Shown one piece after another: positions 1 through 8,442 of a stretch of DNA of 64,000 nt (position 1 is its first letter; each line of letters begins with the position of its first letter). The notes under the pieces were generated by a model. That model was not told the DNA's origin and made no database searches. It saw only the letters and a list, made by a program, of their open reading frames with translations. This DNA is from an uncultured Oscillibacter sp. GTDB taxonomy: Bacteria; Bacillota; Clostridia; Oscillospirales; Oscillospiraceae. A program made the position numbers and the translations under genes. The stretch spans positions 18,355 to 82,354 of the forward strand of contig CANAWG010000014.1 of NCBI GenBank assembly GCA_947365245.1. The letters are read 5' to 3'.

Positions 1-312
1 ATCATCCAGGCGGTGACCCTGGGCAGCCGGGAGGCCATGGTGGCCTTTTGCCGCGGCATCCAGGCCGCCGCCCCGGTGGACAGCTACGTCACTCCGGAGC
101 CCTGGGCCATGCCGGGGTATGACAGCGACGTCATTATGGCGGCGGGGGCGTTCGTCCAGGGCAGCTCCATCGAGCTCTCCGCCGACGGCCCCATCCGCCC
201 TCCCTACGCCGTGTACTTCCAGGGCGGGCTGACGTGGTATCACGCGAAGCTGGGCATCCTCATGAGTCTCCAGAAGCTGGTGGAGGCGGGGCTCGTCCGT
301 CTGCCGGCATAA
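1..312 (+). CDS. Aluminium-resistance / methionine gamma-lyase-like PLP enzyme, C-terminal part
   Basis: Open reading frame entering from the left edge, so only the last 103 residues are seen. The stretch PEPWAMPGYDSDVIMAAG followed by GSSIELSADGPIRPPY and a C-terminal helix ending KLVEAGL is typical of the PLP-dependent family annotated as cystathionine beta-lyase/aluminium resistance protein (PF06838). The PLP lysine and the rest of the fold lie outside the window. The family is a fold-type I PLP enzyme whose physiological substrate is poorly defined. The next gene is on the same strand after about 140 bases, so an operon is not implied. Confidence 0.8.
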   Translation: MIQAVTLGSREAMVAFCRGIQAAAPVDSYVTPEPWAMPGYDSDVIMAAGAFVQGSSIELSADGPIRPPYAVYFQGGLTWYHAKLGILMSLQKLVEAGLVRLPA

Positions 313-451
313 TGACCCAAACATATTCCAGACCGCCGGGGCCGTCCGCGGGGCGGCTCCGGCGGCCTGCGTCACGCTCCGCCAGGTTGTAAAATTCCGC
401 CGGATGCGCTATAATAAGGAAAACGCACAGATCCCAAAGGAGGCCCTGCCT

Positions 452-2404
452 GTGAAGAAACTCCCCTCCCTCCTCCTGGCCCTGCTGCTGACGGTCCTCT
501 GTATCCCCAGGGCGGAGGCGCTGTCCCCCTATCCATCCTACGAAACCACCATCCTCTTCACCCACGATCTCCACTCCCACTTCCTGCCCCAGAGCACGGA
601 GGACGGCGGCGAGTCCGGCGGCTATGCCCGGCTGAAAACCGCCATCCAACGGGAGCGTGCCCTGCACCCGGACGCGCTGGTGGTGGACGGCGGCGACTTC
701 TCCATCGGCTCGCTGATTCAGACCCTCTACACCACCCAGGCCGCCGAGCTGCGGACCATGGGGGCCCTGGGCTACGACGCCGCCACCCTGGGAAACCACG
801 AGTTCGACCACACCGGCGCGGGCCTTGCAAAGATGCTGAACGCCGCGGCGGACAGCGGAGACACGCTCCCCGCCCTGGTGGAGGCCAACTACGCCCCCGC
901 AGCGGACAACCCGGACCGGGATGCCATTCTCTCCGCCATGGACCATTACGGCGTACAGGAGACCCTGCTCCTGGAGCGGGGCGGCGTCACCTACGGCATC
1001 TTCGGCCTCATGGGGGTGGACTCCCACGACTGCGCCCCCACCTCCGGCTTCTCGCTGGAGGACATGGCCCAGGCGGCGCGGCGGTGCGTGGACGCGCTGG
1101 AGGCCCAGGGGGCCGACTTCATTCTCTGCCTGTCCCACTCCGGCACCGAGGACGGCAAGGGGGAGGACTACGAGCTCGCCAAGGCTGTGGACGGCATCGA
1201 CGTCATCGTCTCCGGCCACACCCATACCACCCTGGCGGAGCCCATTGTGGTGAACAACACCTATATTGTCTCCGCCGGACCCTACTGCCAGAACCTGGGC
1301 TCCATCACGGTGGAGTGGGACGCATCCGGCTCCGGCATCTACCGCCTGGTGGACTACCACCTGACCCCCATTGACGAGACCCTCCCCGACGACCCAGGTC
1401 TCGCCGCCCTGGTGGAGGGCTGGAAGGCCCAGGTGGGCGATACGTATTTGAAGCGGTACGGCCTCACCTACGACCAGACGCTGGCCCGGTCGGACTTCGG
1501 CCTCCCTCTCCCCCGCTCCGGCGTACAGGAGGGCAACGCCCTGGGAGAGCTTGTGGCGGACGCGTTTTTGTACGCCGCCAACGCCGCGGACCAGACCGCG
1601 GGTCTTACGTCCCCGCCTACGGTGGCGGTGACGGCGGACGGTGTCCTGCGAGCGCCTCTGGCCGCCGGAGACATCACCGTCTCCCAGGCCTTTGACGTGC
1701 TGTCCATGGGCGTGGGCGGCGACGACACCTCCGGCTTCCCCCTGGTGGCCGTCTATCTCACCGGGGCGGAGCTGCGGGACGCGCTGGAGGTGGACGCCTC
1801 CATCACGCCCATCATGCCCGCGGCCCAGCTGTACTGCGCCGGGGCACAGTACAGCTTCAACACCCACCGGATGTTCTTCAACCGGGTGACGGGCGCGTCG
1901 CTCTACGAGGAGACGCTCCGCATAGGACCGGCCGCCGGCGGCAATCAGGACAGCAGCGGCTACACGACTCTCCAGTGGGACCGGACCGGCCTGGAGATCG
2001 ATGACCACCAGCTCTACCGGGTGGTCACCGGCATGTACTCCGCTCAGATGCTGGGGACGGTGAAAGATAAGTCCATGGGCCTCCTCTCCCTGGAGCCCAA
2101 GACGGCTGACAGGACCCCGGTGACGGACTTCAACGACTGCATCCTCCGGGACGAGGACGGAAACGAGATCAAGGAGTGGTACGCCCTGGCCATGTACCTT
2201 CAGGCTCTGGACACGATTCCCGGCCGCTACGCCTCTCCGGACGGCCGCAAGCTGGTAAGCCGCAGCTGGAACCCCGCGGAGCTGCTGAAAAACCCCAACT
2301 GGATTACCCTGGCGGCACTTCTGGCGGTCTTTTTTGTTACTATTGCAATAGTATACGGAATCCTCCGGTTTTTCCGGCATAAGCACCGCAGACGGGCCGC
2401 TTAG
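452..2404 (+). CDS. Surface 5'-nucleotidase / 2',3'-cyclic phosphodiesterase (UshA/YfkN family)
   Basis: 650-residue exported metallophosphoesterase. A signal peptide (KKLPSLLLALLLTVLCIP) precedes a calcineurin-like domain with the metal-binding blocks FTHDLHSHF, VDGGDFSIG, TLGNHEFDH and SGHTHT. A 5'-nucleotidase C-terminal domain follows from about residue 335 and a C-terminal membrane anchor (about residues 613-637) with a basic tail, so the enzyme should sit on the outer face of the membrane. The family hydrolyses nucleotides to nucleosides and phosphate. I start it at GTG 452 because AAAGGAGG lies at 436-443. The upstream ATG at 404 has no comparable site and would spoil the signal peptide. 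Confidence 0.88.
   Translation: MKKLPSLLLALLLTVLCIPRAEALSPYPSYETTILFTHDLHSHFLPQSTEDGGESGGYARLKTAIQRERALHPDALVVDGGDFSIGSLIQTLYTTQAAELRTMGALGYDAATLGNHEFDHTGAGLAKMLNAAADSGDTLPALVEANYAPAADNPDRDAILSAMDHYGVQETLLLERGGVTYGIFGLMGVDSHDCAPTSGFSLEDMAQAARRCVDALEAQGADFILCLSHSGTEDGKGEDYELAKAVDGIDVIVSGHTHTTLAEPIVVNNTYIVSAGPYCQNLGSITVEWDASGSGIYRLVDYHLTPIDETLPDDPGLAALVEGWKAQVGDTYLKRYGLTYDQTLARSDFGLPLPRSGVQEGNALGELVADAFLYAANAADQTAGLTSPPTVAVTADGVLRAPLAAGDITVSQAFDVLSMGVGGDDTSGFPLVAVYLTGAELRDALEVDASITPIMPAAQLYCAGAQYSFNTHRMFFNRVTGASLYEETLRIGPAAGGNQDSSGYTTLQWDRTGLEIDDHQLYRVVTGMYSAQMLGTVKDKSMGLLSLEPKTADRTPVTDFNDCILRDEDGNEIKEWYALAMYLQALDTIPGRYASPDGRKLVSRSWNPAELLKNPNWITLAALLAVFFVTIAIVYGILRFFRHKHRRRAA
2338..2353. repeat. 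Palindrome copy 1, inside the 3' end of the nucleotidase gene
   Basis: TACTATTGCAATAGTA is a perfect 16-base palindrome. With the next three bases it shares ACTATT-NN-AATAGTATAC with the palindrome at 2444-2469, differing only at the two central bases. It lies in codons of the C-terminal membrane anchor. Confidence 0.6.
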
Positions 2405-2443
2405 AGTTCCCATTCGGAATGCCCGCCGGCAATGGCGTTCTCT

Positions 2444-2469
2444 GTGTATACTATTATAATAGTATACAC
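2444..2469. promoter_or_regulatory. Perfect 26-base palindrome, operator-like
   Basis: The half-site GTGTATACTATTA is followed directly by its exact reverse complement. It lies in an AT-rich island between the nucleotidase and the thioesterase, about 147 bases before the latter's start, and contains TATAAT at its centre. It looks like a dimeric repressor site, but no regulator is identifiable from the sequence. Confidence 0.55.
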
Positions 2470-2615
2470 TATTCTGATAACAGCCCGCCAAGGACGGCGG
2501 CCTGCGAAAGATCTGCAGGGACTGGTTCCCCGACCAACCCGTCTGTCAGGAATTTTGACCTTTGCTACAGCAAAATCCCCCCGCCCACTTGACAAAAGAG
2601 AGAGGAGACAACACC

Positions 2616-3053
2616 ATGGAAAAAAGAGAGGCCTGGATCAAACTGGTGGAGGAGAAGTCCGCCCACTACCTGAACCTGGGGGACGGCGGCTTTGACGAGA
2701 AGATGCGCGTCCACTTGGTACGGTGCGACTACGAGGCCCAGAGCGTCACCTACGCCTTTGAGACCCAGAAATGGCAGATCAACGAAAAGGGCGGCATCCA
2801 CGGCGGCGCCATCCTGGGGATGTTTGACAGCGCCTTTGGCGTGGTGGCCAACTTCACCGCCGGCCCCAACGAGGCCACCACCACCGACATGGCCGTCTCC
2901 TTTATCCGGGGCGTGGAATACGGCATGAATCTGGAGCTGACCGTCTACATCGTCAAGGCCGGGCGCAGCTTGATCCGCCAGCGGGGAGAGCTGGTGGACG
3001 CGGACACGGGAAAGCTCCTGGCTATTGCCGGCGGCAGCTGGATGCCGCTGTAA
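2616..3053 (+). CDS. Hotdog-fold thioesterase, PaaI-like
   Basis: 145-residue protein with the central hotdog signature GGIHGGAILGMFDSAFG followed by a strand-rich half ending GGSWMPL, as in PaaI/YbgC-type acyl-CoA thioesterases. Such enzymes hydrolyse aryl- or acyl-CoA thioesters in the cytosol; the substrate cannot be read from the sequence. Start ATG 2616 has a purine-rich AGAGGAG at 2600-2606. Single-gene unit, closed by the terminator just downstream, which it shares with the convergent brnQ gene. Confidence 0.85.
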   Translation: MEKREAWIKLVEEKSAHYLNLGDGGFDEKMRVHLVRCDYEAQSVTYAFETQKWQINEKGGIHGGAILGMFDSAFGVVANFTAGPNEATTTDMAVSFIRGVEYGMNLELTVYIVKAGRSLIRQRGELVDADTGKLLAIAGGSWMPL

Positions 3054-3068
3054 AAATGGGAAACATGA

Positions 3069-3098
3069 AGCGCCCGGGGGCATCCGCCCCCGGGCGCT
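3069..3098. terminator. Bidirectional intrinsic terminator between thioesterase and brnQ
   Basis: AGCGCCCGGGGGC and its exact complement form a 13-bp GC stem around a short loop. It is followed by TTTT on the plus strand and sits between two convergent genes. Confidence 0.85.
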
Positions 3099-3129
3099 TT
3101 TCGCGGCGAAGCGGCCGCGCCTTGATTTT

Positions 3130-4473
3130 TTATGCGCGCCTGTCTCCCCTGGCTCTCAGCAGCAGTCCCAGGGCAAAGCCCAGCGCCGACGGCACCACCC
3201 AGCCCAGACCATAGCTGTACAGGGGCAGCCACGCGGCCGTCCAGTCCACCAGGGGCTGCACGGGGCCGCCCACCACCCGGGCCAGCTCCAGCACCGCCGC
3301 CGCCAGGGCGGCGGCCATGGTGCAGACGTACACCACCTTGGCGTGGCCGAACCAGTTCCCCACCAGCCCCAGCAGGATCAGCACCACGGCCAGGGGGCAC
3401 AGGAAGTACAGCACCGGCGCGGAGAGGGCGATAATCTGGGACAGGCCGATGTTGGAGATCAGCAGCGAGCCGGCGGTGAAGATCACCGCCCACTTGGGGT
3501 AGTCCAGCTTGCCGGGGAAGAGCTCCAAAAACGTCTCGCTGCAGGCCGTCACCAGACCGATGGCGGTCTTCATGCAGCACAGCGTCACCGTGGCCGCCAG
3601 AATCAAGCTGCCGCCCCGGCCAAAGTAGTGGTGGGAGATGATGGCGAAAGCGTCGCCGCCGTTGAAGCCGGGCGCCGCCAGCTGGTCCGCGTACAGCGAA
3701 TAGCTCTGAGCCCCCACCAGGGCGGTGGCGGCGTAGATCAGGCCCATCAGCGTCATGCTGACGATGCCGGCCTTGACAGTGCTGCCCGCCACGGCCCCCG
3801 GCTCCGTCACCCCCAGCTGCCGGATGGTGCGGATCACGATGATGCCAAAGGCGAGGCTGGCCAAGGCGTCCAGCGTGTCGTAGCCCTGGAGGAAGCCGGT
3901 GAAAAACGCGCCGGTCTCATAGCCCCCGCTGGGGGACACCGCCGACAGGGCGTTCACCGGCTTGACGAGGGCCGTCACCAGCATCACGCCCAAAAAGGCC
4001 AGAAAGGCGGGGTTCAGGAACTTCCCCACGGAGTCCAGGATCTTGGAGGGCTTCAGGGCGAAGTACAGCACCGCCGCGAAAAACAGCACGGTGAAGATCA
4101 GCTGGGGCACCGTCACGCTCTCCCCCACCAGGGGCTGTACGCCGATGGTAAAGCTGGTGGCGGCGCACCGGGGGATGGCGAACAGGGGCCCGATGGTGAG
4201 ATAGAGGGCGCAGGTAAAGAGGTAGCAAAAGCGCCGGGAAACCCGCCCGGAGAGGTGGATCAGCCCCTCGCTCCGGGAGATGCCCATGGAGACGATACCC
4301 AGCAGCGGGATGCCCACGGCGGTGACCAGCAGCCCAATCAGGGCCGCCGGGAGGGCCGTCCCGGCCCGGGCGCCAAGGATCATGGGGAAGATGAGATTGC
4401 CCGCTCCGAAGAACAGGCCGAAGAGCATGGAGCCGATCAGCGTCAGCTGGCGGATGGTCAGTTTCTGGTTCAC
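3130..4473 (-). CDS. brnQ: Branched-chain amino acid:cation symporter
   Basis: 447-residue polytopic membrane protein of the LIVCS family, which imports leucine, isoleucine and valine with Na+ or H+. The N-terminus (QLTLIGSMLFGLFFGAGNLIFP) is diagnostic of BrnQ, and about 12 hydrophobic segments follow, which is full length for the family. It starts at GTG 4473 behind AGGAGG. The gene stands alone, convergent with the thioesterase. No T-box or leader peptide is apparent in the short upstream region. Confidence 0.92.
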   Translation of the reverse strand: MNQKLTIRQLTLIGSMLFGLFFGAGNLIFPMILGARAGTALPAALIGLLVTAVGIPLLGIVSMGISRSEGLIHLSGRVSRRFCYLFTCALYLTIGPLFAIPRCAATSFTIGVQPLVGESVTVPQLIFTVLFFAAVLYFALKPSKILDSVGKFLNPAFLAFLGVMLVTALVKPVNALSAVSPSGGYETGAFFTGFLQGYDTLDALASLAFGIIVIRTIRQLGVTEPGAVAGSTVKAGIVSMTLMGLIYAATALVGAQSYSLYADQLAAPGFNGGDAFAIISHHYFGRGGSLILAATVTLCCMKTAIGLVTACSETFLELFPGKLDYPKWAVIFTAGSLLISNIGLSQIIALSAPVLYFLCPLAVVLILLGLVGNWFGHAKVVYVCTMAAALAAAVLELARVVGGPVQPLVDWTAAWLPLYSYGLGWVVPSALGFALGLLLRARGDRRA

Positions 4474-4584
4474 GCGCGGTCCTCCTGTATGATGTATTTT
4501 TTATCCTGTATGACATTCTACCACATCTTTTGCAGTTTGTCACACAGAAAATACACAAAAAGCAACGATTTTGGAAGACCGGCA

Positions 4585-4628
4585 AGCCAAAGCCGTCCTG
4601 GCGCAAGAGCGCCGGGACGGCTTTGGCT
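4585..4628. terminator. 20-bp hairpin, probable terminator of the upstream membrane-protein gene
   Basis: AGCCAAAGCCGTCCTGGCGC pairs with 4609-4628 with one G-U-type mismatch around loop AAGA. It lies 28 bases beyond the stop of the leftward gene at 4657. There is no T tract, so termination could be weak. Confidence 0.5.
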
Positions 4629-4656
4629 CAAATCGAAAGAGAGAGCGGGGAACCCG

Positions 4657-5067
4657 CTAGGCCGGCCGCGTCCCGCGGCTGCCGGACCGGCCCGCTCTCC
4701 ACCTCCAGGCGGCGGTGGCGGCGGACGCCAGAAACAGAATGTGAAACGCCGTGTTGGCAGGGGTGAAATTGTATGTGTTGGATACCTCGCCAAACTCCAG
4801 CAGGTACCGCCCCAGCAGCCCGCCGCAAATCACCGCGGCGTTGAAGAGCCCGATGAACAGCGGGGACCGCCCCGGAAAGACGCGGGCCTCCAGCCTGCCC
4901 AAGTCCCAGTGCGCCTTAACCGCAAAGGCAAAGAGAATCCCTCTCATGAGAGGCCCCAGGTCCACGGGGTTGTCGGGATTGAAATTGATGATGGGAAAGA
5001 ATCCGCAATTGACAAGCAGCATCAACGGAACCACCGCCAGCATACTGCGGGGCAAGCCCTTTTTCAT
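4657..5067 (-). CDS. Small integral membrane protein of unknown function
   Basis: 136 residues with about four hydrophobic segments (MLAVVPLMLLVNCGFFPII, GPLMRGILFAFAV, PLFIGLFNAAVICGGLL and FHILFLASAATAAW) and a short basic C-terminus. No family is recognised. Start ATG 5067 has GGAGGGGG upstream. It is divergent from the two-component genes at 5233, with which it may share the intergenic control region, but nothing in the sequence gives a function. Confidence 0.6.
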   Translation of the reverse strand: MKKGLPRSMLAVVPLMLLVNCGFFPIINFNPDNPVDLGPLMRGILFAFAVKAHWDLGRLEARVFPGRSPLFIGLFNAAVICGGLLGRYLLEFGEVSNTYNFTPANTAFHILFLASAATAAWRWRAGRSGSRGTRPA

Positions 5068-5142
5068 GGTCCATCCCCCTCCCCGTCTCAAATCTGTCAT
5101 TATTTTACCACAGGTCTCTCCCGGATGCAAGAACGCCGGCGG

Positions 5143-5171
5143 TTGCGCCCGGGCTGCAAATAGAGTATGAT
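5143..5171 (+). promoter_or_regulatory. Sigma-A-type promoter of the two-component operon
   Basis: TTGCGC (5143-5148), a 17-base spacer, then TATGAT (5166-5171), about 60 bases before the response-regulator start. Read by eye only. Confidence 0.55.
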
Positions 5172-5232
5172 ACAAAAACGATGGAACAACGAGGTAAACT
5201 AAAGAAAACGCCAAGCAAACGAGGTGGACGCT

Positions 5233-5889
5233 GTGAACAAGATCCTGATCGCGGAGGACGAGGCCCCCATCGCCAATCTCATCAAGACCGCCCTGGAGGG
5301 CGCGGACTACCGCTGCGTCTGGGCGGCGGACGGCGCCGCCGCCGCGGACGAGCTGGAAGCTCATCCTTTCGACCTGGCCCTGCTGGACATCATGCTGCCC
5401 AAGGCCGACGGCTACGAGCTTTTGGACTACTGCAAGCAGCTGGAGGTGCCGGTGATCTTCCTCACCGCCAAGGGGCAGCTGGAGGACCGGGTAAAGGGGC
5501 TGCGGCTGGGGGCGGAGGACTACATCGTCAAGCCCTTTGAGCTGATGGAGCTGCTGGCCCGGGTGGAGACGGTGCTGCGCCGGTGCGGCAAGACGGGGCG
5601 GGTCCTCTCCCTGCCGCCGGACATTGAGATCGACACCGCCAGCCGGGTGGTGCGGCGGGGCGGACAGCCGGTGCCCCTCACCGCCAAGGAGTACGAGCTG
5701 CTGCTCCTCTTCATGCAGAACAAGAACATCGCCCTGTACCGGGACCGGATCTATGAGCGGGTGTGGGGCGAGGAGTTCCTGGGGGACAGCCGCACGGTGG
5801 ACCTCCACATCCAGCGGATGCGGAAGAAGCTGGGATTGGAAAACCGGCTGGTGGCGGTCTACAAGGTGGGCTACCGGCTGGAGGCCTAG
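5233..5889 (+). CDS. OmpR/PhoB-family response regulator
   Basis: 218 residues. The receiver domain has the acidic pocket AEDE (residues 7-10), phospho-acceptor Asp52 in LLDIMLP, and the switch residues FLTAKG and IVKPFE. A winged-helix DNA-binding domain follows (LTAKEYELLLLF ... RTVDLHIQRMRKKL). It should activate or repress genes when phosphorylated by the kinase encoded 17 bases downstream. I chose GTG 5233 because GAGGTGG lies at 5221-5227; the alternative GTG at 5224 falls within that site. Target genes are unknown. Confidence 0.92.
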   Translation: MNKILIAEDEAPIANLIKTALEGADYRCVWAADGAAAADELEAHPFDLALLDIMLPKADGYELLDYCKQLEVPVIFLTAKGQLEDRVKGLRLGAEDYIVKPFELMELLARVETVLRRCGKTGRVLSLPPDIEIDTASRVVRRGGQPVPLTAKEYELLLLFMQNKNIALYRDRIYERVWGEEFLGDSRTVDLHIQRMRKKLGLENRLVAVYKVGYRLEA

Positions 5890-5906
5890 GGAAAGGCGGC
5901 GAGAGA

Positions 5907-7319
5907 ATGAAGCTCTTCTGGAAGCTCTTTTGTAGCATGGTCCTCATCACCGCTCTGGCCTGCGATGTGGGCGGGTATGTGCTGATCGACACCCAGTTCC
6001 GCTCCTCCCTGGAGCGGGAGGTGTCGGCCCTGTACGAGGAGAACGACCTGCTGCGCTACGCCCTGGCCCAGGAGCTGGCCTTCCACCCCCTGTACAGCCG
6101 CCGGGAGCTGGCCGCCGCGGCCGAGGGCATCAGCATCTCCACCAGCCGGGGAACCGTGGCTTTCCGCCTCAGCGGCGAGGGCGGCGAGACCCTGGGGGGA
6201 AGCGGGCAGCTGCCGGTGGAGGCCGGGGCCCTCACCGCCTCCCTGTCCCAGGGCCGGCGGGGCTGGGTGATGGACGCCTTGGCTGACGGGCGCCTCTACC
6301 TCCACGCCGCCAGCCCCCTGGCTCTGGAGGACGGCGTTTTGTACCTGGAGAACTGCCGGGAGGTCAGCGGGCTCTTTCAGGACCGGTCGGAGCAGTACCA
6401 GAGCTTTTTCACCCTGGTGCTGGCCCTTACTGGGGCGGTGGGGGCGCTGTCCCTGGCCGTCAGCGCCATGCTGCTGCGGCCGCTCAGCCGCCTCTCCGCC
6501 GCCACCCGGCGCATGGCCGAGGGGGAGCTGGACCAGCGGGTGGAGGTGCGGGGGGACGACGAGATCGCCCAGCTCTCGGCGGACTTCAACGTCATGTCCC
6601 ACCGCATCCGGCGGCAGGTCCGGGAGCTCCAGGACGCCAAGCGGCGGCAGGAGGACTTCATCGCCAGCTTCGCCCACGAGATCAAAACGCCCCTGACCTC
6701 TATCATTGGCTACGCGGACCTCCTCCGGTCCCGGCCCGCCAGGCCGGAGCAGGTGCGCCAGAGCGCCGGGTACATCTTCAGCGAGGGGCGGCGGCTGGAG
6801 GCCCTGAGCCGCAAGCTCCTAGACCTGGTGGTGCTGGACCGGCAGGACTTCCCCCTGCGGCCCGTGCCCCTGGATATCTTTTTGAGCCGGGTGGCCGGGG
6901 CCATGGCTCCGGCGCTGGAGCAGGCGGACGTCCGCCTCACCCTCCGGGCCCAGCCGGTACCGGCGCTGATGGAGCCGGATTTGATGGAGACCGTGTGCCT
7001 CAACCTGCTGGACAACGCCCGCAAGGCCATGGAAAACGGCGGGGACCTCCTGCTGGAGGGAGTCCTGGAGGAAGGCCGCCCCGTCATCCGGGTGACAGAC
7101 AGCGGCAGGGGCATCCCGGCGGAGGAGCTTGAGCGGGTGACGGAGGCCTTTTACATGGTGGACAAGTCCCGGGCGCGAGCCCAGGGGGGCGCGGGTCTGG
7201 GGCTGGCCCTGTGCCGCCGGATCGTGGACCTTCACGGCGGCGCGCTGGAGCTGGAGAGCGCCCCCGGCCAGGGCACCCGGGTCACTGTGCGGCTGAGGGA
7301 GTTCGAAGATAGGAGTTGA
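5907..7319 (+). CDS. Membrane sensor histidine kinase (HAMP-HisKA-HATPase)
   Basis: 470 residues. TM1 lies at about 8-28, an extracellular sensor loop runs to about 165, and TM2 lies at about 167-189. HAMP follows, then the H-box FAHEIKTPLT with His257, and an ATPase domain with N-box NLLDNARKA, DSGRGIP and GAGLGLAL. It is the partner of the upstream response regulator. Start ATG 5907 comes after a GA-rich region. The sensor loop has no recognisable ligand motif. Confidence 0.92.
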   Translation: MKLFWKLFCSMVLITALACDVGGYVLIDTQFRSSLEREVSALYEENDLLRYALAQELAFHPLYSRRELAAAAEGISISTSRGTVAFRLSGEGGETLGGSGQLPVEAGALTASLSQGRRGWVMDALADGRLYLHAASPLALEDGVLYLENCREVSGLFQDRSEQYQSFFTLVLALTGAVGALSLAVSAMLLRPLSRLSAATRRMAEGELDQRVEVRGDDEIAQLSADFNVMSHRIRRQVRELQDAKRRQEDFIASFAHEIKTPLTSIIGYADLLRSRPARPEQVRQSAGYIFSEGRRLEALSRKLLDLVVLDRQDFPLRPVPLDIFLSRVAGAMAPALEQADVRLTLRAQPVPALMEPDLMETVCLNLLDNARKAMENGGDLLLEGVLEEGRPVIRVTDSGRGIPAEELERVTEAFYMVDKSRARAQGGAGLGLALCRRIVDLHGGALELESAPGQGTRVTVRLREFEDRS

Positions 7320-7363
7320 GCGGGACGCTTTCGTGAGCGTGTTTGTCAAGAGAGAGCCGGCGG

Positions 7364-7819
7364 TCAATCGCCGTCTTCCGCGTCCTCTTTTTCCTTTCGG
7401 TACTGCCCGAGGAGACCGTCGTATTTTCTGCCGGTGACCCGGAAGTAGAGGTCGAAGCCAACGGTCATGACCAGGAAGATGAGGAAAAAGATGACGATGA
7501 ACAGGACCCACGCCCCCGCCTGATCCGCTGGGAGCCACTTGGTCTTCCAGGCGGCAAGGGACAGCACCGGGAGAAAGAGGAGCACGAACAGGAGACTGCG
7601 CCAGGTGTAGCGCAGCTTCTTGATGATCCAGTCCGAGAAGCACAGCGCCTGGATCACGGCTCCGGCGGCACTCACCCAAAACAGCCCCCACAGCAGCGCG
7701 GTGGACACCACCCGATTGCCGTAGACAAGGCAACCGCACAGGTAGAGGAAGACGGCGGCGGTGAACATGGCGCAGGCCGACAGCTTGCATTCGATCAGGC
7801 CCTTGAAAAACTGTTTCAT
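7364..7819 (-). CDS. DUF3021-family membrane protein, partner of LytTR regulator
   Basis: 151 residues, four hydrophobic segments and a charged C-terminal tail (RKYDGLLGQYRKEKEDAEDGD). DUF3021 proteins are usually encoded directly after a single-domain LytTR regulator, and this one overlaps the LytTR stop by ATGA (7816-7819). In characterised LytTR systems such membrane partners restrain the regulator; that role is inferred here from position. Confidence 0.75.
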   Translation of the reverse strand: MKQFFKGLIECKLSACAMFTAAVFLYLCGCLVYGNRVVSTALLWGLFWVSAAGAVIQALCFSDWIIKKLRYTWRSLLFVLLFLPVLSLAAWKTKWLPADQAGAWVLFIVIFFLIFLVMTVGFDLYFRVTGRKYDGLLGQYRKEKEDAEDGD

Positions 7820-8274
7820 TTGAAAATGCTCCTTTCCGCTTGCTCTAATTTTTCTTTCAGCTCCCCGGCGTACTGGCGGGACACCCAGATCTGCTCGCCG
7901 TTGTCCATGGTCACCAGCCACCGCCGCCCCAGCTCCGGACGGACAGACCGCATCCGGCGGAAGTTGAGGATGGTGGACCGTCCGGCCCGAAAAAAGTCCA
8001 GCTCCTTTAAGGCGTCCTCCAGCTCATACAGCCGCAGGGCGCTTTGGAAGACCTGCTTTTCGGTGTAGAGAAAGGTCTTCTTGTCCACGGTGTCGATGTA
8101 CAAAATGTCCTTCACGTCCAGCAGGTGCCGCTCTCCGTCCAGAATCCCCACCAGCTTTTTCTGGTATACGCGGAGCATGGCGACCAATCTCAAAATGTCT
8201 TCGTCCGCCTGGGGGCAATTGATGATGACCTCTGTCTCAGGATAATTCGGATCTTGATGAATGGTAATTTTCAT
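7816..8274 (-). CDS. Stand-alone LytTR DNA-binding regulator
   Basis: 152 residues with no receiver domain. The N-terminal half (KITIHQDPNYPETEVIINC) is a short strand-rich extension. The LytTR domain runs from about residue 50 (DVKDILYIDTVDKKTFLYT) through LKELDFFRAGRSTILNF to WVSRQYAGELK. It is co-transcribed with the DUF3021 gene (4-base overlap) and such pairs often control their own operon. GGAGG precedes the start on the minus strand. Confidence 0.87.
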   Translation of the reverse strand: MKITIHQDPNYPETEVIINCPQADEDILRLVAMLRVYQKKLVGILDGERHLLDVKDILYIDTVDKKTFLYTEKQVFQSALRLYELEDALKELDFFRAGRSTILNFRRMRSVRPELGRRWLVTMDNGEQIWVSRQYAGELKEKLEQAERSIFK

Positions 8275-8442
8275 AGCCTCCTCCTTTCGCGGCTATTCTA
8301 TCAGACCGGCGGAGAATTACAATTTTCTTTTCCCCTGCGGCCCTCTTTGCCGGCCAAGACGTACAGATTGGAGGCCCACGGCCCCCAAAGAGGATGGCCC
8401 CGCTTTCTCCTCACTTCCAACTCAGAAAGGGCGTTTGCTGCG

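Noticed and set aside
260..2491. 743-codon open frame opposite the nucleotidase gene
   Set aside because: Shadow of a GC-rich gene: composition is His/Gly/Arg/Val-rich with no fold or ribosome site, while the plus-strand gene has clear catalytic motifs. The same applies to the long frames at 3025-5163, 18396-20102, 22875-24755 and 26106-28184.
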